Positions 11,154-20,463 of a stretch of DNA of 64,000 bases are shown here, one piece after another. The notes under the pieces are model-generated. The model was given only the letters and a program-made list of their open reading frames with translations, made no database searches and was not told the origin of the DNA. The stretch's first letter is position 1, and the number at the start of each line of letters is the position of its first letter. The DNA is from Oikopleura dioica (taxonomy: Eukaryota > Chordata > Appendicularia > Copelata > Oikopleuridae): the NCBI GenBank assembly GCA_907165135.1, contig OU015569.1, positions 4,340,001-4,404,000 of the forward strand, read 5' to 3'. The position numbers were made by a program, and so were the translations under genes.

Positions 11154-11843
11154 CTAAATGGATTGAGTTTTACCAGGGAATTGGAACTGCTCGCCAGCAG
11201 GAAGATAGCAGTGGGCGATACAGTAGCCAGACGATTCTCGTAGAGTAGTTGGAGTAGTGTGCAGGTGATCTCTCCAGCCATACCCTTCGTTTCGCTGATT
11301 TGAGAAGTAGTTTGGCGAGTTTCCATCATGGAGGAAGAACTTGTCGCTGTAATTTTGATACTTTTCGTTTTCTGGATCATCGATGTTCATGTGTTGATAT
11401 GGCTCGGGCAGAACGGCCTCGAGCTCGATTTCAGCCATCTTGACGTCGTAGAGCTTATTCAAGTAGTCCCAAAGCTCGTACTTGGTCATTTGTCGAGGAA
11501 TGTGGAATCGCACGTAGTTGGAGGGCATAAGCTCTTCGTGTCGAACCAGACTGATGCTGAACTCGCAGAGGTCTTCGTAGCGCTGCTTTTTGTACTCGTC
11601 GTCGAAGAGATATTTTCTTCGGCGAGCGTTGCGCCAGAGCTTTGACTTGCGTCCACCGAATCGACGCCAGCTTGTTTTGTCGACAAGAGCAGCTGATGGC
11701 ACTCGGGGGTCAGGAAACATTTGGAAGTTTGGATGCCGCCCTACAGATTCATTCGTCGCCCAGCAAACGCGCGAGTGGTAGATTCCATGATACGATTTGG
11801 AACGCGTTATTTGAACGATAACACTCGTTCCCGTCCGGAGCAT
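11154..11843 (-). CDS. MRPL23: Mitochondrial ribosomal protein uL23m (MRPL23)
   Basis: A single open exon of 229 codons encodes a protein with a basic, presequence-like N terminus (MLRTGTSVIVQITRSKSYHG). The uL23m signatures follow in order: SISLVRHEELMPSNYVRFHI, RQMTKYELWDYLNKLYDVKM and near the end LPAGEQFQFPGK. In human MRPL23 the equivalent segments are the large-subunit rRNA-binding fold and the C-terminal GQTFTFP stretch. The protein is longer than the human one (about 150 residues); the extra sequence is an N-terminal extension with RRFGGRKSKLWRNARRRKY and an acidic-to-aromatic insert before the C terminus. It is the first recognisable cistron of the cluster with the unknown coiled-coil gene and RBX1. 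Confidence 0.82.
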   Translation of the reverse strand: MLRTGTSVIVQITRSKSYHGIYHSRVCWATNESVGRHPNFQMFPDPRVPSAALVDKTSWRRFGGRKSKLWRNARRRKYLFDDEYKKQRYEDLCEFSISLVRHEELMPSNYVRFHIPRQMTKYELWDYLNKLYDVKMAEIELEAVLPEPYQHMNIDDPENEKYQNYSDKFFLHDGNSPNYFSNQRNEGYGWRDHLHTTPTTLRESSGYCIAHCYLPAGEQFQFPGKTQSI

Positions 11844-11916
11844 TGTCTGAATGAATGATAATTGAGCTGGGAGCTGACTGAATGGCTAGAATGCAATTGG
11901 AACAATAAATAATAAC
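11844..11916. other. Short intergenic spacer left of a MITE
   Basis: AT-rich sequence upstream of MRPL23. Its last eight bases (11909-11916, ATAATAAC) are the left target-site duplication of the adjacent element. Confidence 0.6.
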
Positions 11917-12202
11917 TAGGGTTTCCGGTAGAAAAAATGCAAACTTTTGATCCTCAAGGAGTTTTTGACATTTTTATGGGCTCTATGGATAGCTTAGATG
12001 ATTACAAGCAAGAATATGAAATAAAAATGTAGGTGTATAATTTCGGAAGTTGGTCAAAAATGCCAAAATGTGCAAAAGTACTAATTTTCAATCCATTTTT
12101 TGACCAACTTCCAAAATTATATCTTCTAAGCTATCGATAGAGCCCATAAAAATGCCAAAAACCCCTTGAGGATCGAAAGATAATTTTTGTCCGGAGACCC
12201 TA
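11917..12202. mobile_element. Non-autonomous hAT-like MITE (foldback, 286 bp)
   Basis: The element begins TAGGGTTTCCGG and ends CCGGAGACCCTA, which are near-perfect terminal inverted repeats. The inverted similarity continues inward over more than 100 bp (for example ATGGGCTCTATGGATAGC pairs with GCTATCGATAGAGCCCAT), so the whole unit can fold into a hairpin. It is flanked by an exact 8-bp direct repeat ATAATAAC at 11909-11916 and 12203-12210. An 8-bp duplication and YAGGG-type ends are hallmarks of hAT transposons. There is no coding capacity, so any movement would depend on a transposase encoded elsewhere. Confidence 0.88.
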
Positions 12203-12232
12203 ATAATAACAGAAGAAGGAAATGATTGAAAC

Positions 12233-13459
12233 TTAGCATGATTTTTGACGGCGCAAGGTTAGGTAATTAGCTAGAGAGGCGGGAAAGTCGGTGAAGATTC
12301 CGTCGACGCCGGCAGCAATCAAATCTTCGTATTCTTTGTACGGGTCGAGTCCGTATTCCCACAAGAGATACTTGCCTTCGTTTCGGCTCACCCAAGAGTG
12401 AACTTTCAGGTCCAAACTAAAAACGCTTTAAGAATTACTGTTTTACTACTCAATCCTACCTGTGTGCTTTTGAAACGATCTCACTGTAGCCCAGTCGTCG
12501 GTTGTCTTTTTGTTGAATGATGAGATCTTTGGCGAGGCCAAGGCCGTAAGCGCCCGCTTGAGCGAGCGTTTCAAGCTGCTCATCCGTAGGCATCACCTTT
12601 GCAAGCTGAATGAGACGATATTCTGGCGCGTATTCATGGAACTTCAGGAGACTAGTGGAGTCGAATGACTGAACAAGTACGCGGCGGGAATCAAATCCCT
12701 CGACCTTGCGCAGCTGAATGCTCAGATTCTGCTCGAAATCGACGTTTAGTTGTTCGTTGAAGAAAGAAGGTGTTTTCAGTTCTGGATAGATGTCGACGTT
12801 TTTCTGTTGAGCGATTTCGATGTATTCGGAAAGCAGAGGAATCGTATAATCGCCATTGAAGGACTGGTCCCGGTCGGCGAATTCTTGAATCAGACGCAGA
12901 GAGCTCAACTCGTCGAAAGTAAAGTCGTTGACCCACCAATCTTCTCGCTCTTCACCATTGTACTTCAGAGTTCGCTATAAGCAATTAATTAATCCCAAAC
13001 GGTCAGTAATCGTGTGATAGTTTTACCTTTCTGTCTTCAAACTCTGGTTTCTTTGCGACGTTCGTGACCGTAGATAAAAATGCATCGTGGAGGCAGACTA
13101 ATTTGAGATCTTTGGTAACTGCGACGTCGCACTCGATAAAGTCGGCCCCTTGGTCGGCTGCGAGCTCATAGCCAGCGAGTGAGTGAGCTGGACGCATCCC
13201 GCTGAGAGCATTTGATGGGTTTGGGAAGAATAGAATCGAATAATTACCTTGATCCTCTGTGAGCGATATTGAGTATCTTGTCGGAATCGCACACTCGCGT
13301 GTGATGCTTCCACATTTCACTGGCGGAGCTTGCCTGTCCAGTGAGCACCAGGCCTAGTTCACAAAATACCGACGATTTGATCAAACCGAGCTTACCTATC
13401 ACAACCAAGCTAATTGTTATCGCCATGACAAGAGAGAAACAGATGATTGCTCTGAACAT
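12233..13459 (-). CDS. Glycerophosphodiester phosphodiesterase (GlpQ/GDPD family), secreted or membrane-anchored
   Basis: The protein starts at 13459 with a hydrophobic segment (AIICFSLVMAITISLVVIG) that is a signal peptide or anchor. A GDPD TIM barrel follows: NIAHRGSSGMRPAHSLAGYE across an intron, then QGADFIECDVAVTKDLKLVC and LHD, YPELKTPSFF, VLVQSFDSTSL, and VDGIFTDFPASL near the C terminus at 12233. The catalytic His of HRG, the metal-binding Glu and Asp of ECD, and the second His of HD are all present. Enzymes of this family hydrolyse glycerophosphodiesters to glycerol-3-phosphate and an alcohol. The closest resemblance is to the GlpQ type rather than to mammalian GDE1. Introns lie at about 13206-13250, 12972-13024 and 12416-12460. 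An AG stands one base before the ATG, compatible with trans-splicing. Confidence 0.85.
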
Positions 13460-13751
13460 TCTTGTGAATTTCTCTTCTTTGGAAAGAAAGAAGGTGGCAA
13501 CTCGTTTTTTTGCTGATTCGAGAGAAATACACTGTACTTTACCTGCACTGTGATGCTGGCTGCGCGCGATTGAACCTTTGTGTCCAGATTGAAAATGAAA
13601 TCGAGATAAGTTAAAAACTCAAATCTGTGAGTTCTCGTAAAAGTTGGCCTTTTCTCAGTCTTCTCAAAATCAAGAAATAGATTTGAAAACGGTGATTTTC
13701 TAAAAAAACTATTCAATCTTTTCCTTGGAATAAGTCGTTCTCGCTGTTCCA

Positions 13752-14016
13752 TGCCGAAATTCCCGTCGCTTCGAAATTACATCGTTTTTAATGTGATTTG
13801 AGAGTTCGTTTTCTTTCCTCCGACGATCAGCTTCGAAGGAGCTTTCAGTGTTCTCAGAAGCAGGTTTCTTGTCTGGCGAAAATAAGGCGCGCGCTGATTC
13901 GCCAAAAAAAGCTCCTTCGAGCGTTGCTTCTTCTTCTCCACCGCCAAGAGGAAAAAAAGCTCAATCGGGAAAAATCCGCTCAGGCTTGGTCTCAGATATT
14001 TTCCGAATTTGAGTAA
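13752..14016 (+). CDS. Possible small basic protein, frame uncertain
   Basis: An ATG at 13752 starts MPKFPSLRNYIVFN; after a putative intron ending at TTTCAG (about 13849) two frames stay open to about 14010. One gives a Lys/Gln-rich helix ending SAQAWSQIFSEFE, the other a Ser/Pro-rich chain with PKKAPSSVASSSPPPRGKK. I cannot decide between them and recognise neither. The gene would be divergent from the phosphodiesterase gene. Confidence 0.25.
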
Positions 14017-14290
14017 ATTAACTCTCGAAAAATTAAGTTGGTATATTATTAGAGAATATTATAAACATTTATCAGAATGATGTTATTTAATCGTTAGCAA
14101 TAAAGATTCTTACTGAATGATTGAACTGATGAATACGAAACATTCGAAGTAGAAGTTGATTATTACAGTCGCAGTTGGAGTCACAATTGTTATTAAGGAA
14201 TTGATAAGCGAAAAAATAAAATATTGAGCAAACCAAGAGCAAGTTATTTTTTGCGGAACTAGAAATTACTCGGATTCGTGGTAATTAATC

Positions 14291-16370
14291 ATGAGTCAAA
14301 ATCAAAATCGTTTTCCGAACTACCCAAATCAACAAGGCTATCCCCAGGGCGGTATGATGCCTAATCAAATGGGGATGAATCAGGGAATGATGAATGCGTA
14401 TGAAAAGGTTCACAACAAGCTATTTGTTATAATTACGCAAGCTTTTCGTGAATCAACCCATTTTTCCCACGGAAATCTCAAATATGTTCTAGAAAATCAA
14501 AAAGAGAAAAGGGATACAGCTCATTTGATTCACAAAGAGCGGGTAGAAGACGAATTCGCTGGGCTGCACCACGATTTTTATCAAACACGCTATTCTGAAA
14601 TAGAATTAGGGATGAAAAGCATTTTGTCGCTGTGGATGACAAGAAAATTTAAACTTAGAATTCGCGTGTCTTGTCAAAATCATGGTTGAGCCGAGTTGTG
14701 GCGAACCTTGCTAAGGAAACTCACAGATGAACCCGCAGATGAACCCAAACTTCAACCAAGGGTTCAATCACCAAATGAACCCTCAGGTCCGAGCTGCTGG
14801 GGCTAGGAATCCTCAAATGAACTTCAACCAGCGTCCAGTTCGTAATCTAGACCCTTGACTCGATGAATATTTTAGGCACATTTTCCGAACATCAGAACGG
14901 GCTTCCCCTCGACCGGTTATCCGAATACCGGTTTTCCGGCTCACAATCAGCAGGGCTTTCCTGGCCAGCCCAACAACTCGATGGGCTACAATCCGAACCA
15001 GTACCACGACCCGTCGCAAGGTATGGGCAATCCTCAGAACATGATGAACCCGGCGATGCAGAATCAAGCTAATCAGGTAACAATGAATGTCCCGTTTTCT
15101 TCCTTGCCGTTTCTTAAATGTTAAATATCTTTCTAAATTCGTAATTTTTGTATGGTAAACGTATTCTGTACTGGGCTCAGCAACCGAAGTAAAAAACCTG
15201 AGTCATGGTCTGAAAGATTTTTCAGACTCTGACTCAGGTTTTCTACACCGGTTGCCGAGTCCAGATTCTGTATGTCTATCTAATAGAAATTCATCTTACT
15301 TGGTGATTAGCATAGCTGGGTGAGTACAGCTCGATATTCGACCAATCTTCATCCCCGTTAAGAATCAACAAGCTCATATGCAAGGGCAGCAGCCTCAAAT
15401 TCAGCAAATGAATAGCAACCAGCCGCAAGTGTCGCAAGCGATGAGCCAGCCGCACAGGTATTTGCCAGTTCGTTACTTTTGCCATGTGAAATGACGATTG
15501 TAACTCAGAATGAGTGGTAACTTTGAGCAAAGTAATATGGCGGCTCAGAATCAGAACCAAATGGTGAACCAGCAGCAGGTGCCGACGAGCGTCCAAAATG
15601 TCCAAAACCAGGCGCCAATTCCACAGCCACCTCCGCAGGAGCCATCCCCGCCACCCAACCGCCCCAGGAACATTTTCGATGAGCTACTCGAGAGCTCCGA
15701 AGATATCTTCGCGCGGCTCATCGCCAAGGAAGAAATGATTGGATGCTGCGACAAAGACGAGATTCACGTGGGTGTCGAGCACTCGGTCAACAAATTCATT
15801 CAGAAAGCCCAGGTCGTCGAATTATTCTTTAATCAGAGAATTGCAAAGGTAAATATTTTTTAATAAATTTGGGAGCTGACCCGTCTTACGGTCCAGAAAA
15901 AGCTTTTATTGAAAGCCGCTTCCGAATTCAATCCCTAGAAAATGGAAACGATTGAACTTGTAATAATGGCGAGGCCACTTTGCGGCTTCGTTTTCAGAAA
16001 AGGCGAAACGCGGCTTTTGATAAAAGCTCTTTCAAGACCCCGACTCAGGTTTACAGCTTGCCCAGCCCAGTTTGGGAGCACTACAATTAACAGTTTTTCT
16101 AACCAGCAAACGCGCGTTTGCCAGCAAGATGTTTTGATGGAAGAAATAAAAGACTTGAAAGCTGAAATTCACAGAAAACAAAACTGGATAGAAGGCATTT
16201 ACGCAAAAGCGGTAAAACGCATCTTTATCTCCCTGTTGTAATCGTTTCGTTTTTAGGAGAGATGGCACGACACAACGTCTTTCGCTGACAACTCAAAGAA
16301 ACCGGATGTTGGGAAGGACGGAATACACGCACTTGAAAGCATGTCACCGGCAAGCTATCGGAAGAAATAG
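14291..16370 (+). CDS. MED28: Mediator subunit 28-like protein with Gln/Asn/Pro-rich N-terminal extension
   Basis: The C-terminal part matches MED28: NIFDELLESSEDIFARLI, EIHVGVEHSVNKFIQKA and VELFFNQRIAK correspond to the first MED28 helices. After a 258-nt intron QQDVLMEEIKDLKAEIHRKQ and ERWHDTTSF correspond to the last coiled coil. MED28 sits in the Mediator head/middle and links activators to RNA polymerase II. Human MED28 has a short N terminus; here about 190 residues of Asn, Gln, Met, Pro and Gly (such as NPQMNPNFNQGFNHQMNPQ) precede it, spread over several exons. The extension resembles disordered activator-binding segments of other Mediator subunits. Introns 15077-15360 and 15850-16107 each contain an inserted foldback element. 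Stop at 16370. Confidence 0.8.
15171..15264. mobile_element. 94-bp foldback element, CTGGGCTCRGCAACC family, in a MED28 intron
   Basis: The unit runs from CTGGGCTCAGCAACC to GGTTGCCGAGTCCAG and is almost entirely an inverted repeat: AAAACCTGAGTC pairs with GACTCAGGTTTT around a centre near 15218. It is bracketed by the exact 8-bp direct repeat ATTCTGTA (15163-15170 and 15265-15272). The termini match the larger element at 33878-34389. Confidence 0.85.
15876..16070. mobile_element. 195-bp foldback element of the same family in a second MED28 intron
   Basis: The right end, ACTCAGGTTTACAGCTTGCC followed by CAGCCCAG, is the family terminus in inverse orientation. Internal arms AGCTTTTATTGAAAGCCGC and GCGGCTTTTGATAAAAGCT pair with each other. 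The unit lies between 8-bp direct repeats TTTGGGAG (15868-15875 and 16071-16078). The left terminus starts CTG but has diverged from the consensus, so that boundary rests on the duplication. Confidence 0.68.
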
Positions 16371-16608
16371 AAACGACGCCGAAAACGAAACTAAACGAAA
16401 ATTGCCTGCCATAAAACTGTATTCTAGAATATCTTCTTAATCTTTATTTACGGATAAACTACGAAAGAAAATTCTCATCAGTGTTTCTTTGATTCGCCTT
16501 GGTTCAGTCTTGACGGTTTTTCAGTGCGTGGGACTTTCAATCGTGCATTTTGACTGTATTTTACGAATTCCTTTATGGATAAATCTATGAGGTTGTTTTC
16601 TTAAGAAT

Positions 16609-18527
16609 ATGTCCGTCGATGCCACGAAGCGGCCTTTGAAGATGCCGATCAGGTATCAGAACTACGCGGAAGAGCACGAGATATTCGAAATGGTCGGCAA
16701 CATGATGGAATCGCTCCTTCTAAATCGACCTAAAGATCCACTGAGCTACTTGATCAGTTACTTGGAGGGCGACAATAGAAGGAAGGTCACAGTTGCCGTG
16801 TTGGGGCCGCCAGGCGCTGGTAAAACCTGCATTGCACAGCAGCTCGCCCATATCACCGGCGTCCCGATCGTCTCAAAGTTGCAGCAGCTTCAGAACAACG
16901 ATCCGCGTTATCGTTATGGATACATTTTGGACGGCGTTGCGGAATCGTCCGAGGACGTCATCGCTCTTCAAGAGGCTGGATGCATTCTCGATTACGTGAT
17001 CTATCTTCATGGGCCCGAAGACTTATTGCGCTCTCGACAAAAGGACAAGTGGACTGACCCTGTCACCGGCACAGTTTATCATCCTGTCTTCAACTGGCCG
17101 TCCGATGAAGTTATCGCCAACAAGCTCATCAAACTTCCCGAAAAGCCCTTCGCCGAAGAATATTCCTGCCACCAAGTCAAGAAAGACAGAGTTTTACAGA
17201 CCTACAATCACATTCTGGCGCGGTTAAGTAATTCGCATTAGCAGTCAAAATAGAAGAACATTTATGCACTAGAACATACAAAAAACTTCTAACCGTATCA
17301 AAAGCACAAGATCAACTGCGATCAGCCACTCACTGACGTCAAGAAAATTGCCTCAGAAATCGTCTCCCAAAGGCCAATGTCGAAGGCTCGCGTGGTTACG
17401 AAGGCACTTCTCCTTGGCCCCACTGGTTCCGGAAAGAGACTGGTTGCAGAACGCCTTCACAAGATCTGGGGCATGGTACCAATCGGTAAGGATAAAATAT
17501 TATACACCTGTTGAGAAGTCATGAATCATCAAATATTTGATGCGAACATTTAGACTTGAAACTTCTGATTGAGCAGGAAAAATTGAACAAGACCAGGATC
17601 GGCCAAGAAATATTGAGAAACGATGGTATTGTAACGAAACGAGCATTGGAGTATATTCTGAAAGAGTAGGACTTGTTTGCTTACAGCAGCGGTTTTATCA
17701 AATTCTTTAGTCGACTTGAGAGAGAGGACGCAGTGTTAAACGGATGGGTTATTTTTTCGTATCCCGTGGAGTGCATTTACGACCTTGGGGAGGCGATGGC
17801 GTCTACAAATATTCTCCCAAACAGAACTGTTGTTTTCCAAATCAGGTTAGACAATCGAATCGAGCGAGACAACAATATTGTTTCACATGCCACCGATGCT
17901 ATCCTAGAGCCTCGTCAAAATAACTTGTTTATCGGGCTTGATTTTTGATTGATTCAATAACCAATTATGAAAGTCAAAAATATTTCCCATGCAGTCTACT
18001 GCTTAGAAATTGATAGATTCTCGAGCATGCAAGAAACGATGTTGCTTACTACAAGCGTTTTATTAATAATATGATGGTCGTCGACTATTAGTCGACAAAC
18101 AAAATTTGAAGAGTGTTTTAGCGAAAACTCAATAATCGAGCGACTGGCGAACAGAATGGTCGACTCTTTGACAGGCAGAGAGTATCATGCCTTGTACAAT
18201 CCAGCAACGGCTGAGAATATTCGAAACCGACTTGTCAAGAGGTAATGCCCAAAAAAAATCCCGTCTTAAAAATGAATCAAGAGAAATGGATGACTCGGCA
18301 AGTGTCAAAAAGAGAGTAAACGACTTCAATAACCAGCTGCCCGACATCCTCGACGTACTCAACGACACCGATCCCCAAATGATCAATGCCGACCAGGTAA
18401 TTGCTCACCGCCTCTTCCCCAGCTAAAGGATTTGCTCCTTTAGGATCAGAACGTCGTGTACCAATTGGTGGAATCCAAACTTGCCAAGCCTCTACCTTCA
18501 AAAAGTTTCGACGGTTACGCCGACTGA
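16609..18527 (+). CDS. AK8: Adenylate kinase 8, tandem-domain, with reduced first NMP-binding domain
   Basis: Two nucleotide-kinase domains are present as in AK8. The first has the family N terminus (AEEHEIFEMVGNMMESLL), P-loop LGPPGAGKT and lid DPVTGTVYHPVFNWP. The second has P-loop LGPTGSGK, then REDAVLNGWVIF, the lid VDSLTGREYHALYNP and the tail LVESKLAKPLPSK ending at 18527. AK8 transfers phosphate between adenine nucleotides and is associated with cilia in vertebrates. In the first domain only about 26 residues separate GVPIVSK from GYILDG, against about 60 in human AK8, so the AMP-binding helices are largely missing and this half may be inactive. Introns include a 36-nt one at 17651-17686 that removes an in-frame TAG, one of about 275 nt at 17847-18121, and one of about 45 nt after 18241. 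Confidence 0.88.
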
Positions 18528-18684
18528 CCGCGTTGAATGAGCCTCCACGAACTTTCATATTCAAAAATGCAATTTTATTTTCTTATTCAATATATTTTTA
18601 TACCTAACATAAACAAAGACATTTTGCGTCATTTTATTTTGTGATTTGCTCCAAACGTAAGAGAGGCTTTTTAGAGATTGAGAA

Positions 18685-19353
18685 ATGAGATTGATTGCAT
18701 GTTTGCTCCCATTCCTCGCGTCGGCAAATGATGTCCACGAAGAAGAGGAGTTTATTGTCTATCCAGGAGGCGAGGAGCACTCTTTTTCCAAGTCAATGGT
18801 AGAAACTCGTTCTCCTCGTAAATTTTCTGTAGCGAGTTTTTAGGGCGAGTTTAAATGTACCTACACATACATCACCCAGGGAGGTACCAACGAGGCGTGG
18901 AACATGGTTGTCGGTCGAAATGCAGATGGCACGGGCTATTCCTGCACGGTTTCCAGGGATAACCAAATGACTTATTTGTACACAGAAACGTTCACGCTCA
19001 AGATCGAAGGCGCATCCATCGAGCATTTCGGTAATTTCAAAAATACAAATTCGTCAATTTCGGAAAAACATCCACTCCCAAACAGCTTCGTGAACACGCC
19101 TCGTGCAAGAATCAATTTTTAACAATACGTGGTGGTGTTTTTGTTTTTCTGAACTTTGCCAGAGTTCCTCGGCCAACCCTAAGAACAGACAGTAAAATTG
19201 ATATTGCTAGTTGTGTACGGCAACGAAGAAAGACGTCTGCTCACGCCCGAGACTAAACAACGCGGAAAATCTATTGTAGAAAGCACTGATGATTTCGGCC
19301 ACGAGGTTGCCAAAATTTCCGTTATCGGAAGAGCCAAAAAGACTGATTTGTAA
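18685..19353 (+). CDS. MYDGF: Myeloid-derived growth factor homologue (MYDGF)
   Basis: A signal peptide (MRLIACLLPFLASAN) at 18685 is followed by FIVYPGGEEHSFSKSM, then, across an intron, YTYITQGGTNEAWNMVVG and YSCTVSRDNQMTYLYTETF. These match the beta-sandwich of MYDGF (human PGGVVHSFSHN and ASQGGTNEQWQMSLG). The last exon, from about 19213, ends KISVIGRAKKTDL. Human MYDGF ends in RTEL, an ER-retention-type signal, and KTDL here is a plausible equivalent, so the protein is probably held in the ER/Golgi and partly secreted. It lies 157 bp after AK8 and 112 bp before FKBP2 on the same strand. Confidence 0.88.
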
Positions 19354-19465
19354 TAAGCAAGACGCGACTTGTTTTTCTTCTTCTTATGTAGTTTAAATCT
19401 ATTTCTGACACAATTCTAAGGTGCAATAATTTCAAATTGGATTCTAACTCGACGACTCTTTCAGA

Positions 19466-20073
19466 ATGAAGTTGCTCAGTTTCGCATTGCTCGCCTCCGC
19501 CCTTGGTCTCGACAAGGTTTGCAAAATTAATATTCAACAAAGAGCTAGTTCGACTTTAAATCTAAAAAAAATCAAGTGCAATCACAGGCACTGTTGAACA
19601 TTTCATTCCTTGCGTTTCAACTTTTTTGATTGATTTAGAGAGGGTTTTTTAGTTGCAAATCGGCGTGAAAAAGCGCGTTTCCGCAGATGAGTGCACCCAA
19701 AAGTCCCGAAAGGGCGATCGATTGTCGATGCACTACACTGGAACGTTGTTGGAAACGGGCGAAAAGTTCGATTCTAGCCACGACAGAAACCAAGCATTCG
19801 AATTCACACTCGGCCAAGGAATGGTGATCAAAGGATGGGATCAGGTGCGTTTTCTTTATTAATGTCGATCTGCGCGAATTGCAAAGTGGCGACGCGTCAA
19901 TTGAATGCATTATTCAGGGTCTTGTTGGGATGTGCGTTGGGGAGCAGCGACGGCTCAAGATTCCGTCAGATCTGGCGTACGGATCCTCTGGTGCTGGCGC
20001 CAAAATCCCACCAAACGCGGCCTTGGTTTTTGAAGTGGAACTGCTTGCAATCAAAAGAGAAGGCGAACTTTAA
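19466..20073 (+). CDS. FKBP2: FKBP2/FKBP13-type ER peptidyl-prolyl isomerase
   Basis: A signal peptide ([17 protein letters not shown]) is split from the mature part by an intron. [20 protein letters not shown] then aligns almost residue for residue with FKBP13, followed by the FKBP fold: [51 protein letters not shown] and [19 protein letters not shown]506-pocket residues (YTG, FDSS, VIKGW, the alanine-tyrosine-glycine loop) are kept, so catalytic activity is expected. The C terminus EGEL stands where human FKBP13 has RTEL and is probably an ER-retention signal. TTTCAG ends one base before the ATG, and the MYDGF stop is 112 nt upstream, so the two ER proteins are likely one operon. Confidence 0.92.
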
Positions 20074-20463
20074 GCTTATCTAAGTTCCGAACCCGATTCT
20101 GTGCAATTTTTCATTTTCTTATTCTAGTTCATTTCATGCTCATATGATTACTTTTTTCCGCTGCAATTAATTTTTATTTTAAATTAGCAATTTATGGGAT
20201 TCAATGTTTTCATTGTTTATTGGTGGCTTTCTTCCTAAGCTAGTACAGTGTTACCAAAAAACCAGAAATAAGGTAGAAAGAAAGTGAACAAAGTCTAGAA
20301 ATGGATTCCGAAGCCTTTTTTCTCTAGTCTTTCAAAGACAGCATTTCTAGACATTTCTTTTCTTTGCACTTGCCGCTTTCTCCCAAACAAGAATGAAAAC
20401 ATTGAAAACTACTTGTGTTTATCGAATATTCGTTAACCTTTTTTTATTTTTTTTAGAAAAAGT
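20074..20463. other. Intergenic region with an imperfect inverted repeat
   Basis: AGTCTAGAAATG at about 20299 and CATTTCTAGAC at about 20342 form inverted arms about 30 bp apart, inside longer purine-rich and pyrimidine-rich flanks. No target duplication was found, so a transposon origin is not claimed. A T-rich tract ending in TTTTTTTAG at about 20456 looks like the splice acceptor of the next gene. Confidence 0.4.

Noticed and set aside
14408-14689. Continuation of the first MED28 frame past residue 39
   Set aside because: The Asn/Gln/Met-rich composition resumes only after the CACAG acceptor at about 14728, so this piece is read as an intron with a chance open frame.
17847-17948. C-terminal end of an AK8 frame (RLDNRIERDN to a stop at 17948)
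   Set aside because: The lid motif of domain 2 is found in the exon starting at 18122; this stretch begins at a GTTAGA donor and is intronic.
20280-20380. Inverted repeat around TCTAGAAATG as a transposon
   Set aside because: Arms are short and imperfect and no flanking duplication could be found.
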